Shown here in pieces: positions 46,619-59,697 of a DNA stretch of 64,000 bases (within the stretch, counting starts at the first letter, position 1; each line of letters starts with the position of its first letter). A program made the translations under genes and the position numbers. The stretch is from positions 11,686,082 to 11,750,081 of the forward strand of contig NC_067207.1 of the NCBI RefSeq assembly GCF_026262505.1, read 5' to 3'. The notes beneath the pieces are model-generated. The model did no database searches and was not told the DNA's origin. It saw nothing but the letters and a program-made list of their open reading frames with translations. This stretch comes from Trichomonas vaginalis G3 (lineage: Eukaryota > Parabasalia > Trichomonadida > Trichomonadidae).

Positions 46619-49600
46619 GTTGTTCTTGAACTGACTTCTCTCCGTCAAATATTGACAGTACGCCAGTTTTGATATAATATTGTATTATAAACTTACTTTA
46701 GAAATATCTGTAAGTTTTGTTGTTATATTTTTGTCTGCTTCAAGAACTTTCACCATCTCGGTTATACCAACTTTCTTTGCTTTATGAAAATATTTTTGGT
46801 TCAGCAAAGACTGCTATTCTATAACATTTTCCATTGTTTGTATAAAGAACTATTCTGTCAATGAACTTGTATTGTTTGTGTGTGTAAATTTGTTTTGCTT
46901 CAATTCGAAGAGATACTCAAATACGTCCATCTTTTTATTCTAAGTAAAATGTCATTTCCGAAAAATAGAAGCGTAAGTGTTTCAAAAGGTTTAATGGGTG
47001 GCAGATGTGAAGTTAAATTCACCAACTCAAACAAACAGTCAAAGTGTTGTTTGTCAATGTCAAGACAGAGATGTTGAAGTGGGGAAACCATACGAAGACG
47101 AAGATGGTATAACATAGTTCCTGTAAAAGAACAACCAACATACCCTGAAGTTAGCAGAGACTTAAGTTCTGTTGCAGATATTCGAAATGACTACATGCAA
47201 CTGAAAGATAAGCTTAAAACTCAGGAGAAGATTTGTCAGGCTTTGGGTATAATGTTAAACTTGGTCGAACACAACCCTGTAAAAGTGAACTCATATGTCA
47301 TCGCACCTCATGAAATTTTGAAAGAACTATTGAAACTTTTGACAGAGGCAGACGATATAAACATCAAAGAAATAGAACCCGACGTTAGTTGCTGTGGTGT
47401 TTCATATAATGTCATTGACAAGATATCGTTATGAAAGGAGGTGAAACGTTGAACTTAAAGTATAGTTTCCAGACGTCATAAAAATATTTGACGACCACAA
47501 CATTTCATTAAAATTTACTTGCTAAGTAAATGGCAGAAGACATAGTGGTTTATACTATTACGACTAAAAACCTGAGTCATATAATTCTATAACAACAAAC
47601 TTACAAAGTCCTCAAGGACGATATTGTAAACTAACCTTAAACACGATGACGACTAAAGCTGTTTTGCTCTTTTACCAGAAGACTTTGTTGTTGTGAATGG
47701 TAAAAATATCTTTGAAGATACTTACTCAGATATACCACAACAGGTTTTGTTGACTTATTTAATACTTTAAGGACGGATGTAACATGTGCTGCAACTAGAG
47801 CAGGTTTCATTATGTTTGGATGTCGACTGAGTTTAGTATAAACGATATGAGCTATAATACAAAACTTATATCTGGTTTTTACTACCAACATTTCCTATAA
47901 CAGGAAAAGGTGTCATACAAGGTTTGTCTGTTCATTGACTTTAAGTACACCTATATTTTATATATTGTTTCAAACTTAGGTTCAAAGTGCTATTCGATGT
48001 CGACAGAAAACTACTATGACAAAAGATACTCATGCGTATAAACAACACTTTCTCTGCTGGTTTGCCTATTGTTCATTCGAATGCAGAATTTTCAACCTTA
48101 GTGAACTCAAACACTTTAGCAAACATAAACTTAACCTTAGTTGACGCAAACTTTTGTTCCTGTAAAACTTTTATGTCCTATGTATTTGTCAATGACGGCA
48201 GAAAGTTTCGAATTGGAAGATGCAACTGGTGAAAGTATTGTACTACAGAACAACTTCAAACAAACAATAGCTCAAGAACAACAAATGCAACAAATGGAAC
48301 AACAAAGTCAAGAATAAAAAATAATATTTTTTTTATTTTTATAAAAATGTACAGAATAGATGTTTCAGATTTTATGATTCCAAGCATTCAGAAATATGTG
48401 TCCATTTAGAGACTATAACAAAGCAGTCGAGAATTTGAAACGTTTAGTCATTTATGTCGACTCTGCCCAGAATGTTATGTTATGAAAGAATGGATGTTGT
48501 CTTTAACAAACCAAGAGCAACAATAGTGTCTGAACAAGAATGTAGACAGAAACTTAAGAAAATAAAAGTCGTACAAGTTGGATGAAGATGTTAGATGCTT
48601 GGGATATCTTATTGTCAAAGTTAGAAGATTTTTCAGTTCGTGGTATAAAGTTCTATACACCTTCTCCAAACTTCTATTCTATCTTCACTGGATATAAATA
48701 CGAACAAGTAGAATGGAAAGAAATTTATAGAAGCTTGGTTAGACCATGTCAAAGAAATTATATGCAATGGAAACGAAAGAGTCTATGAGTATATCTTATG
48801 TTGGTTTGCAAACATCTTACAACATCCAAGTGCTAAAAATGAAACTGCTCTCATTATAATTGGAAAACAAGGAACTGGTAAGAACACTTCTTTACAGATA
48901 TTTATGCAAACTGTTAGAGGGCTATTCGAACCCGAATATGACAAACTTAGAAAACATCTGCGGTAAATTTAACTCTTCAATAGAGAATATGAAACTTATA
49001 GTATGTAACGAACTTCAAAGTATAGATACAACAAAAGTTTTGAACTCAGATGCTTTGAAGAGTCTTATAACAGACAAAGTTGGAGTTGTTGAAAGAAAAT
49101 ATAAAGACCAAAGAGTTTGTGAAAATGTTGCAAACTTCATTATGGTTTCAAACAATGCTGTTCCGATGAAGTTAGAAAGTTCTGACAGAAGATATGTAGT
49201 TGTCAGAACGTCAGATTCTCATATGCAAGATACAGAATATTTTGACGACTTAGCAGAAACTTTGACATCTGACTTTTACAACCACTTGTTCTCATATTTC
49301 ATGACATTAGATATTTCTAAGTTCAATCCAAGACAAATTCCACATACCGAAGAGAGACAAACATTGTTAGAAGCAAACAAGAGTGTATATGAACTGTTTA
49401 TAGATGAGACTAACTTTGAGTGTTTAGATGAAAGGTCATTGTACGATGTATAAACAATATTGTCAAGAGTATGGTTATATGGCAGCTCTAAACGAACATT
49501 CTTGGCAAATGTCAAAAATCTTTTAGATGTTCAGAACGGCGTATATACAAAGAAAAATTTTTCTGAGTAAATTTTAAAAAAATATTTTTTTATCCGATAG

Positions 49601-51401
49601 AAAAGATGGAAAATTCATCTCAGTAAACAAGTACATGACAGAAGTCAAAGAAGAACTAGACCCATTCGCTATTTGAATGTTTACTTCTACCATTTTGAAA
49701 AGTCTACATTTGACAAAGTTTGGAACATCGAACCAGTTAAGTTTGCTATTGTGACTAAAAATGGTGCGAAATTTGAAGACTTAGACATAGAAGGTTTGTT
49801 AGCAGTCAAAGAAAATTTTGACAGAAGGTTTTCAAACCTTAAAGAAGGCAAAGCATACAAACTTGTTATACCTTATGAACCAAAGAAAGCAGACGACTAT
49901 GAATATTATGAGTCTAAGATAGTTGAAGTTCAAGGTAAATTGGGTAAAAAGATTTTAGAGTCTAAGCCAGTGTTTGCTCCTAAAGAGGAAGAGAACATTG
50001 ACATTGACCCAGAAATGTTCTAAAAATAAAATTTTATTTTTACATGTCAAATTTCTTTTTCTCTGGAACTGGTTCAGGTTCTTTCTTCTCTTCTTCTACT
50101 TTCTTTTCTTTCTTTCTCTCTCTTCTTCTTCTCTGGTGGAGTTATGTCAAATTTCGCAACCATATTTATGTAAAAGTTCTTTGTCCTTTAATAGCTCTTC
50201 TATTCTGTTTTCTATTTCATCTTCAAGAACAGCGCATGTGTCTTCTTTGCATTCTAAGAACTTTTGTTGGACTTCATCTTTCCAATCGGCGTCATCTCTG
50301 TCAACAAGTCTGTCATTGACAAATTTTAAGACTGCTCTTTGTAATGTTTTATGGTTCTTGTCATATTCCCAGAAACAGAACTTTAGAACAAATTCACCTT
50401 TCTTGTTTACACTATGTAAGATTTTATGGTCGACAGATGTTTTGCTGTCAAAAAGTTTGTCTCGAATATAGATAGCGAAATCGCTAGACATTTTCAAAAA
50501 GATAAAAATTTTAATTTTTCTAAAAATATGTTAGAAAAAAAGTTTGCTGACATTGACAAGAAATTTGAGAATGTTTTAAACAAGAACAAGAGGAAGTTAG
50601 AAAATGCTCAGATAAAACCTATACATGACAAGTTCTTATTTGCTCAGAATGGTATAACAGGTCTAATCGCACCACCTGGGTCGGGTAAGACTTTCACTTA
50701 TCTTAAAATGGCTGCACAACAACAAGAACTAGATGAGAAGAACCCATTCTATGAGTTAGTTGTCATTTGTAGTACTTCTGGTCAATTTGACCAAACCGTC
50801 AATTCGTTCAAAGATATTATAAAAAAGTCTAAGTTAGTATGTATAAAGACTCTGAGTTGTTAGATTGGATAAAGAAGTACCAAAGAAGAGTTTTGAAGTA
50901 CAATGCTATAAATGAGTATATAAATTCTAAGTTTAAAGACCCAAATGAGGAAATGCAGAGAATATTAGAGAAGAAACACTTCAGAAACAAACAGAAAGAG
51001 ATAGAATACATTTCGAAGAAATTGCAATCTTACGATTGGAAGACTTACCCTCACAGATGTCTTCTTATCTTAGATGACTTTGCTTCTCATCCTTTGTTAA
51101 AGAATAGAGAACAAGACATGTGTCGAATTCTTAAGAAGCTCAGACACTTTAACATCTCAGTTGTCATTTGTGTACAGACAGCAAAGAGTTTAAGTAAGGA
51201 TGTTAAAGAATACTTACTGACATTATACTTTTCCCTGGATTGTCCGAAGACGATTTCATGGAACTTATGAAAGAGTCCATGGCAGGTAAGTTTGACAGAC
51301 ATGAACTATGGGAGAAGTACAAAGTCATACAAGACCCTCATACTTCTTTCAGAATTCATATCTACGCGAACAAAGTTCAAATTGTAAAAAGTCAAGCTTG
51401 A
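46619..51401 (+). pseudogene. Minor capsid, helicase, accessory and packaging ATPase block, copy A (broken)
   Basis: The block repeats, base for base with few substitutions, the gene order described for copy C: a minus-strand small ORF overlapping the capsid 3' end, a 193-aa-type ORF, minor capsid, SF3-type helicase, 139-aa-type ORF, a minus-strand Lys/Glu-tailed ORF and the packaging ATPase. Most frames are interrupted. It ends at a 38-base string that also ends copy C. Confidence 0.7.
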
Positions 51402-51436
51402 AAATGTAAGTGTTTTGGCGACCAGGGTTTTTTCAC

Positions 51437-53987
51437 GGTATTTCAACTGTTGGTACTGTACAAATACAATATACTGGTGACAGAGACGTCCAGATGAATT
51501 GAGAGCAAAGAAGTTTACAAAACAATAGCATTTCACGGAAGATGCTCTTTTTGAAGATTCGTTCGATGAAACCTGCTGGGGCTCCTCAGATTGGCATAAA
51601 CGACAGCTTCCATCGGGCAGATTTTGGCAGCAGGTCAGTAAGTTGTTCTGAACTGACTTCTCTCCGTCAAATATTGACAGTACGCCAGTTTTGATTAATA
51701 TTGTATTATAAACTTACTTTAGAAATATCTGTAAGTTTTGTTGTTATATTTTTTGTCTGCTTCAAGAACTTTCACCATCTCGGTTATACAAACTTTCTTT
51801 GCTTTATGAAATATTTTTGGTTCAGCAAAGACTGCTATTCTATAACATTTTCCATTGTTTGTATAAAGAACTATTCTGTCAATGAACTTGTATTGTTTGT
51901 GTGTGTAAACTTTGTTTTGCTTCAATTCGAAGAGATACTCAATACGTCCATCTTTTTATTCTAAGTAAAATGTCATTTCCGAAAAATAGAAGCGTAAGTG
52001 TTTCAAAAGGTTTAATGGCGTGGCAGATGTGAAGTTAAATTCACCAACTCAAACAAACAGTCAAAGTGTTGTTTGTCAATGTCAAAGACAGAGATGTTGA
52101 AGTGGGGAAACCATACGAAGACGAAGATGGTATAACAATAGTTCCTGTAAAAAGACAACCAACATACCCTGAAGTTAGCAGAGACTTAAGTTCTGTTGCA
52201 GATATTCGAAATGACTACATGCAACTGAAAGATAAGCTTAAAACTCAGGAGAAGATTTGTCAGGCTTTGGGTATAATGTTAAACTTGGTCGAACACAACC
52301 CTGTAAAAGTGAACTCATATGTCATCGCACCTCATGAATTTTGAAAGAACTATTGAAACTTTTGACAGAGGCAGACGATATAAACATCAAAGAAATAGAA
52401 CCCGACGTTAGTTGCTGTGGTGTTTCATATAATGTCATTGACAAGATATACGTTATGAAAGGAGGTGAAAACGTTTGAACTTAAAGTATAGTTTCCAGAC
52501 GTCATAAAAATATTTGACGACCACAACATTTCATTAAAATTTACTTGCTAAGTAAATGGCAGAAGACATAGTGGTTTATACTATTACGACTAAAAACCTG
52601 GAGTCATATAATTCTATAACAACAAACTTAACAAGTCCTCAAGGACGATATTGTAAACTAACCTTAAACACGATGACGACTAAAGCCTGTTTTGCTTCTT
52701 TTGACACCAGAAGACTTTGTTGTTGTGAATGGTAAAAAATACTTCTTTGAAGATACTTACTCAGATATACCACAACAGGTTTTGTTGACTTATTTAATAC
52801 TTTAAGGACGGATGTAACATGTGCTGCAACTAGAGCAGGTTTCATTATGTTTGGATGTCCGACTGAGTTTAGTATAAACGATATGAGCTATAATACAAAA
52901 CTTATATCTGGTTTTTACTACCAACAGTTTCCTATAACAGGAAAAGGTGTCATACAAGGTTTTGTCTGTTCCATTGACTTTAAGTACACCTATTTTTTAT
53001 ATATTGTTTTTCAAACTTAGGTTCAAAGTGCTATTCGATGTCGACAGAAACTACTATGACCAAAAGATACTCATGCGTATAAACAACACTTTCTCTGCTG
53101 GTTTGCCTATTGTTCATTCGAATGCAAGAATTTTCAACCTTAGTGAACTCAAACACTTTAGCAAACATAAACTTAACCTTAGTTGACGCAAACTTTGTTC
53201 CTGTAAAACTTTTATGTCCTATGTATTTGTCAATGACGGCAGAAGTTTCGAATTGGAAGATGCAACTGGTGAAAGTATTGTACTACAGAACAACTTCAAC
53301 AAAAATAGCTCAAGAACAACAAATGCAACAAATGGAACAACAAAGTCAAGAAATAAAAAAATAATATTTTTTTTATTTTTATAAAAATGTACAGAATAGA
53401 TGTTTCAGATTTTTATGACTTCCAAGCATTCAGAAATATGTGTCCATTTAGAGACTATAACAAAGCAGTCGAGAATTTGAAACGTTTAGTCATTTATGTC
53501 GACTCTGCCCCAGAATGTTATGTTATGAAAGAATGGGATGTTGTTTCTTTAACAAACAAGAGCAACAATAGTGTCTGAACAAGAATGTAACAGAAACTAA
53601 GAAATAAAAGTCGTACAAGTTGGTATGAAGATGTTAGATGCTTGGGATATCTTATTGTCAAAGTTAAAAGATTTTTCAGTTCGTGGTATAAAGTTTTATA
53701 CACCTCTCCAAACTTCTATTCTATCTTCACTGGATATAAATACGAACAAGTAGAATGGAAAGAAAATGTTATAGAAGCTTGGTTAGACCATGTCAAAGAA
53801 ATTATATGCAATGGAAACGAAAGAGTCTATGAGTATATCTTATGTTGGTTTGCAAACATCTTACAACATCCAAGTGCTAAAAATGAAACTGCTCTCATTG
53901 TAATTGGAAAACAAGGAACAGGTAAGAACACTTTCTTACAGATATCTTATGCAAACTGTTAGAAGGCTATTCGAACCCGAATATGAC
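51437..53987 (+). mobile_element. PLV-type element, copy B (short partial, broken)
   Basis: Begins within the 3' end of the major capsid gene (equivalent to about 46415 of copy A) and runs through the small ORFs and minor capsid into the early helicase gene, where it passes directly into copy C. It is nearly identical to the other copies in aligned bases and heavily broken. Confidence 0.8.
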
Positions 53988-55050
53988 TTTTACTTACGAG
54001 CATTTAACGTTCAATCTTCGGATGAACTCGGTGAAGATAAAAGGTTAAATTTCAAGAAAACATATAGAAATGAAACATTGTTTAAAGTTCATTCAGAACC
54101 TAACCAAGATGGAAACAAACCTACTTTTGTTTCTGCAGACGATGGAACTACAATGAGATGGGGTCATAAAGCTAATCCAGATAGGTGGTTCATAAACTTA
54201 CAACCACAATTCCAAGAAGTTGTAGACGCAATGGAAGTCAATGGTGAACCGATATAGCTGGTATTTTAAGCGCGGCTTTAATGCCATTGAAAGATATGAA
54301 AGATGCAGATATTTTGAACCAGTATGAAATGAACATGGCTGATGGAAATATAACACCTGACGTTCTAGAACATTTATCTCAAAGAACTACACAGAACCAT
54401 AGAGATGGTATATTTGGTGAAGAGTTTAGAAAGAAAGTTAGGAGGGAGAAGGAAGAGAACCTATTGTACATGACCTTGCAAACGAAAGTTTACAAAATGT
54501 CATAAAAACTTACTTTGCAGACAATGAACCGAGAAGGGATGAATATTTAAGAAAACTCAAATGGACAGTACCAAATGAAATGTTAGTATTGAAAAACATG
54601 TTCCTTGACAAAATAAAACCAACTACAGAAATAAACGACGCAAGACTGAAAGATTGGGTAAAAGCTTTCCCATTCACAAAAGATATTGTTGGTAACATGG
54701 AAAGAAAACCAGAATGGCTACAAAAACATATATTTGGAAACGAGCTTATTCCATATGGACAAGCTCTGTTTGAAGAGCTTGAACCGGAAACTCAGGAAAG
54801 AGTCATGCAAACAATACGCAAAGACTCAAATACAGACTATGACAAACTCTTTCTAGGATATAGGTTACCTGAGATGGGCGACCAGAGCCAAAAGGCAAAA
54901 AGGACATGGGAAATTTGCAACATACTAGATGAACATAATGCAAAGATGCAACAACTTCAAGCAGAGGGCAATGAAGGAAAAAGAAGAGTTAAAAACTCAG
55001 TCAGGAAGAAAGTAAAGCTTGGTCGGAGTGGGTTCTATTATGACATATAA
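53988..55050 (+). pseudogene. Structural ORF region, copy C
   Basis: Counterpart of about 43927-44990. The 3' part encodes an intact stretch ending in a basic segment (KKVKLGRSGFYYDI) and is rich in helices (FEELEPETQERVM, RTWEICNILDEHNAK). It sits directly before the capsid gene. Function unknown; virion or scaffold protein is likely from position. Confidence 0.5.
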
Positions 55051-55082
55051 ATCCAACTATTCTATATTTTTACTCATATGAA

Positions 55083-56684
55083 ATGTACGCCGCTCAGAAT
55101 ATAACGCCAACAGTTTTGGATGCTATGAATGGAAATGTTTCCGAATGGTATAACGAATGCGACAATGCCATTAGAAGGTCAGAAATAGTTCCTGGAACTT
55201 ACGAATATACAACTGCTGTTTCTTATGGAAACGTAGGTGAGTTTGGAGAAGGTTCTTCAACAACAGTAGATATTGCTTGCGACAGGTTTCATATAATTTC
55301 TATTGACAACTCTTTCTTATACGTGGAACAAGACATTGAAATAAAACCTTCTGCCAAGTTGTCTGACAAGAAAGGTTGCAATGGAATTTTCTATGTCGGA
55401 TACCAATATGCTCCAGAAGTTTTCATGGGATATAAGATATATTCTAACTCTGACTTAGTTCAAACAGTAACATGGGCAAACTATGAATGGTTCGCTTTGA
55501 GAAACTCAGTACAACCACAAGCTAGAGAACAAACAGACCAATGCAACTATTGAGAAAATAAGAAGACTTGACCCTAACGTTCCAGGAGTTTATGTTAACC
55601 TTTCTGGACAAACTGCAGCAGCAGTAACCAAAGTAAAACTGAAACTTAGAGTTCCTTTGTCATCTTTCCTCATCTTCAGGTTTTTAAGATACTTGCCAAA
55701 CTGGGCAGGAAAAATTTCTATCGAACTTACTCCAAGCAAAAATAACTTAGTCATTGCACCAACACAAGACCCATTCACTCTTACAGAAGTAGTGGGAACA
55801 AATAAAACGTCATTCGCCGACTTTTGCAAAGATAAGTTGACTTAGACTTTGGTTTCTCAAACTTCAACACTGAAGTAAACTATTATTTCAATGCTGCTGG
55901 AGCTTGGGACCCAGTTAAGTTCACATGCGAAAAGTTTGAATGCAAGAGAATAGAAAGCAGACTTGCAGTCTATATGTTGGACCCAGATATTTCAAATGCT
56001 TTAGCTGCCAAATATATTGCAGTTCCACTTATGTTCCCTATACACCAAATATCTGTCAAAGACTTTGCAGGTGAAGTTGGAAACCAAAGTGCTGACCCAG
56101 GTGCAAGAACAGATATTGCTTTAACAACTGCAATGAAACATGCAGATACTATGTTTGTACTGTTCAGACGAACTATAAATGACTATTCTTGCTTCTACAA
56201 CCCTGGTATTAAATATCATATAAACATAGATGGCAAATATTATCCAAGAGAAGAATATTCTACAGTTGAGGATATGAGGTCATACAACTTGACATTAGAT
56301 GCTATGAACTTTAACAACAACTTCACAACAACCATTAACCCTGAAATGCAAAGTTCTATTATGCCATATGTGAAAGTATGGACTCATACAGGAGGTCAAA
56401 AAACTCAATATACAAATGGAGACCGTTCAAACTTTTGGCTTGGCATTCCATTTGCTGACTCAGAAGACTTTATGGGTGGTATTTCAACTGTTGGTACTGT
56501 ACAAATACAATATACTGGTGACAGAGACGGTCCAGATGAATTGAGAGCAAAGAAGTTTACAAAACCAATAGCACTTTTCACGGAAGATGCTCTTTTGAAG
56601 ATTCGTTCGATGAAACCTGCTGGGGCTCCTCAGATTGGCATAACGACAGCTTCCATCGAGCAGATTTTGGCAGCAGGTCAGTAA
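55083..56684 (+). pseudogene. mcp: Major capsid protein (double jelly-roll type), copy C
   Basis: About 530 codons in total span, the size expected for PLV/virophage/Polinton major capsid proteins. It starts MYAAQNITPTVLDAMNG, is beta-strand rich throughout and ends with the segment PYVKVWTHTGGQ, FWLGIPFADSE, GTVQIQYTG and IRSMKPAGAPQIGI. Assignment rests on size, predicted beta content, position between scaffold-like and minor capsid genes, and the presence of a packaging ATPase. A couple of breaks are present. It would form the pseudo-hexameric capsomers. Confidence 0.65.
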
Positions 56685-56997
56685 GTTGTTCTTGAACTGA
56701 CTTCTCTCCGTCAAATATTGACAGTACGCCAGTTTTGACATAATATTGTATTATAAACTTACCTTTAGAAATATCTGTAAGTTTTGTTGTTATATTTTTG
56801 TCTGCTTCAAGAACTTTCACCATCTCGGTTATACCAACTTTCTTTGCTTTATGAAAATATTTTGGTTCAGCAAAGACTGCTATTCTATAACATTTTCCAT
56901 TGTTTGTATAAAGAACTATTCTGTCAATGAACTTGTATTGTTTGTGTGTGTAAACTTTGTTTTGCTTCAATTCGAAGAGATACTCAAATACGTCCAT
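56578..56997 (-). CDS. Small antisense ORF overlapping capsid 3' end, 139 aa
   Basis: The start is ATG 56997, divergent from the 57016 gene with an 18-base gap. Its first 110 residues are protein-like (FIDRIVLYTNNGKCYRIAVF, GITEMVKVLEADKN), and it ends inside the capsid gene on the other strand. Its presence in all three copies supports a real gene, but no function is recognised. Confidence 0.5.
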   Translation of the reverse strand: MDVFEYLFELKQNKVYTHKQYKFIDRIVLYTNNGKCYRIAVFAEPKYFHKAKKVGITEMVKVLEADKNITTKLTDISKGKFIIQYYVKTGVLSIFDGEKSVQEQLTDLLPKSARWKLSLCQSEEPQQVSSNESSKEHLP

Positions 56998-57015
56998 CTT
57001 TTTATTCTAAGTAAA

Positions 57016-57597
57016 ATGTCATTTCCGAAAAATAGAAGCGTAAGTGTTTCAAAAGGTTTAATGGCGGTGGCAGATGTGAAGTTAAATTCACCAACTCAAA
57101 CAAACAGTCAAAGTGTTGTTGTCAATGTCAAAGACAGAGATGTTGAAGTGGGGAAACCATACGAAGACGAAGATGGTATAACAATAGTTCCTGTAAAAGA
57201 ACAACCAACATACCCTGAAGTTAGCAGAGACTTAAGTTCTGTTGCAGATATTCGAAATGACTACATGCAACTGAAAGATAAGCTTAAAACTCAGGAGAAG
57301 ATTTGTCAGGCTTTGGGTATAATGTTAAACTTGGTCGAACACAACCCTGTAAAAGTGAACTCATATGTCATCGCACCTCATGAAATTTTGAAAGAACTAT
57401 TGAAACTTTTGACAGAGGCAGACGATATAAACATCAAAGAAATAGAACCCGACGTTAGTTGCTGTGGTGTTTCATATAATGTCATTGACAAGATATACGT
57501 TATGAAAGGAGGTGAAACGTTGAACTTAAAGTATAGTTTCCCAGACGTCATAAAAATATTTGACGACCACAACATTTCATTAAAATTTACTTGCTAA
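57016..57597 (+). CDS. Element ORF, 193 aa, unknown
   Basis: The start is ATG 57016 (MSFPKNRSVSVSKGLM), set by the divergent neighbour and the TAAGTAAA before it. The N-terminal third is probably disordered (NSPTQTNSQSVVVNVKD); the middle is helical (DYMQLKDKLKTQEKICQAL), and the end is a compact alpha/beta stretch. The stop is four bases before the minor capsid ATG, so the two are probably expressed together. Function unknown; a virion-associated role is likely from context. Confidence 0.6.
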   Translation: MSFPKNRSVSVSKGLMAVADVKLNSPTQTNSQSVVVNVKDRDVEVGKPYEDEDGITIVPVKEQPTYPEVSRDLSSVADIRNDYMQLKDKLKTQEKICQALGIMLNLVEHNPVKVNSYVIAPHEILKELLKLLTEADDINIKEIEPDVSCCGVSYNVIDKIYVMKGGETLNLKYSFPDVIKIFDDHNISLKFTC

Positions 57598-57601
57598 GTA
57601 A

Positions 57602-58399
57602 ATGGCAGAAGACATAGTGGTTTATACTATTACGACTAAAAACCCTGAGTCATATAATTCTATAACAACAAACTTACAAAGTCCTCAAGGACGATATTGT
57701 AAACTAACCTTAAACACGATGACGACTAAAGCCTGTTTTGCTCTTTTGACACCAGAAGACTTTGTTGTTGTGAATGGTAAAAAATACTTCTTTGAAGATA
57801 CTTACTCAGATATACCACCAACAGGTTTTGTTGACTTATTTAATACTTTAAGGACGGATGTAACATGTGCTGCAACTAGAGCAGGTTTCATTATGTTTGG
57901 ATGTCCGACTGAGTTTAGTATAAACGATATGAGCTATAATACAAAACTTATATCTGGTTTTTACTACCAACAGTTTCCTATAACAGGAAAAGGTGTCATA
58001 CAAGGTTTGTCTGTTCCATTGACTTTAAGTACACCTATTTTATATATTGTTTCAAACTTAGGTTCAAAGTGCTATTCGAATGTCGACAGAAACTACTATG
58101 ACCAAAAGATACTCATGCGTATAAACAACACTTTCTCTGCTGGTTTGCCTATTGTTCATTCGAATGCAGAATTTTCAGCTTTAGTGAACTCAAACACTTT
58201 AGCAAACATAAACTTAACCTTAGTTGACGCAAACTTTGTTCCTGTAAAACTTTTATGTCCTATGTATTTGTCAATGACGGCAGAAAGTTTCGAATTGGAA
58301 GATGCAACTGGTGAAAGTATTGTACTACAAGAACAACTTCAACAACAAATAGCTCAAGAACAACAAATGCAACAAATGGAACAACAAAGTCAAGAATAA
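57602..58399 (+). CDS. Probable minor capsid (penton-like) protein, 265 aa
   Basis: Intact 265-aa frame. It is beta-rich, with YYDQKILMRINNTFSAGLP and VPVKLLCPMYLSMTAE near the C-terminal third, as in single jelly-roll penton/minor capsid proteins of PLVs and virophages, and a Gln-rich coiled tail (QEQLQQQIAQEQQMQQ). Size and location next to the major capsid gene fit. It would close the capsid vertices. Identification is by pattern and context only. Confidence 0.55.
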   Translation: MAEDIVVYTITTKNPESYNSITTNLQSPQGRYCKLTLNTMTTKACFALLTPEDFVVVNGKKYFFEDTYSDIPPTGFVDLFNTLRTDVTCAATRAGFIMFGCPTEFSINDMSYNTKLISGFYYQQFPITGKGVIQGLSVPLTLSTPILYIVSNLGSKCYSNVDRNYYDQKILMRINNTFSAGLPIVHSNAEFSALVNSNTLANINLTLVDANFVPVKLLCPMYLSMTAESFELEDATGESIVLQEQLQQQIAQEQQMQQMEQQSQE

Positions 58400-58427
58400 A
58401 AAAAATATTTTTTTTATTTTTATAAAA

Positions 58428-59662
58428 ATGTACAGAATAGATGTTTCAGATTTTTATGACTTCCAAGCATTCAGAAATATGTGTCCATTTAGAGACTATA
58501 ACAAAGCAGTCGAGAATTTGAAACGTTTAGTCATTTATGTCGACTCTGCCCCAGAATGTTATGTTATGAAAGAATGGGATGTTGTCTTTAACAAACCAAG
58601 AGCAACAATAGTGTCTGAACAAGAATGTAAACAGAAACTTAAGAAAATAAAAGTCGTACAAGTTGGTATGAAGATGTTAGATGCTTGGGATATCTTATTG
58701 TCAAAGTTAGAAGATTTTTCAGTTCGTGGTATAAAGTTTTATACACCTCTCCAAACTTCTATTCTATCTTCACTGGATATAAATACGAACAAGTAGAATG
58801 GAAAGAAAATGTTATAGAAGCTTGGTTAGACCATGTCAAAGAAATTATATGCAATGGAAACGAAAGAGTCTATGAGTATATCTTATGTTGGTTTGCAAAC
58901 ATCTTACAACATCCAAGTGCTAAAAATGAAACTGCTCTCATTGTAATTGGAAAACAAGGAACAGGTAAGAACACTTTCTTTACAGATATCTTATGCAAAC
59001 TGTTAGAAGGCTATTCGAACCCGAATATGACAAACTTAGAAAACATCTGCGGTAAATTTAACTCTTCAATAGAGAATATGAAACTTATAGTATGTAACGA
59101 ACTTCAAAGTATAGATACAACAAAGGTTTTGAACTCAGATGCTTTGAAGAGTCTTATAACAGACAAAGTTGGAGTTGTTGAAAGAAAATATAAAGACCAA
59201 AGAGTTTGTGAAAATGTTGCAAACTTCATTATGGTTTCAAACAATACTGTTCCGATGAAGTTAGAAAGTTCTGACAGAAGATATGTAGTTGTCAGAACGT
59301 CAGATTCTCATATGCAAGATACAGAATATTTTGACGACTTAGCAGAAACTTTGACATCTGACTTTTACAACCACTTGTTCTCATACTTTATGACATTAGA
59401 TATTTCTAAGTTCAATCCAAGACAAATTCCACATACCGAAGAGAGACAAACATTGTTAGAAGCAAACAAGAGTGTATATGAACTGTTTATAGATGAGACT
59501 AACTTTGAGTGTTTAGATGAAAGGTCATTGTACGATTCGTATAAACAGTATTGTCAAGAGTATGGTTATATGACAGCGTCTAAACGAACATTCTTGGCAA
59601 ATGTCAAAAATCTTTTAGATGTTCAGAACGGCGTATATACAAAGAAAAATTTTTCTGAGTAA
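58428..59662 (+). pseudogene. SF3/D5-type helicase region, copy C
   Basis: The central part shows a Walker A loop IVIGKQGTGKNTFF, then NSDALKSLITDKVGVVERKYKD and NFIMVSNNTVPMKLESSDRRYVV, the Walker B/sensor-1 (MVSN) and arginine-finger pattern of superfamily 3 (D5-like) helicases. The first part carries MYRIDVSDFYDFQAFR. Such helicases unwind the element's DNA in PLV- and virophage-type replication. The region contains a break. Confidence 0.7.
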
Positions 59663-59697
59663 ATTTTAAAAAAATATTTTTTTATCCGATAGAAAAG

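Larger units (their letters stand above)
41744..51436 (+). mobile_element. Polinton-like virus (PLV-type) element, copy A, broken
   Basis: A capsid-bearing element: basic core-like ORF, repeat-containing and structural ORFs (41744-44990), major capsid region (45021-46618), small ORFs, minor capsid region, SF3-type helicase region, and packaging ATPase region to 51401. It has tens of breaks and should be read as a fossil. Copy C has the same order with few breaks. No polymerase or integrase of Polinton type is visible in the window. Nearly identical copies indicate recent origin. Confidence 0.8.
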
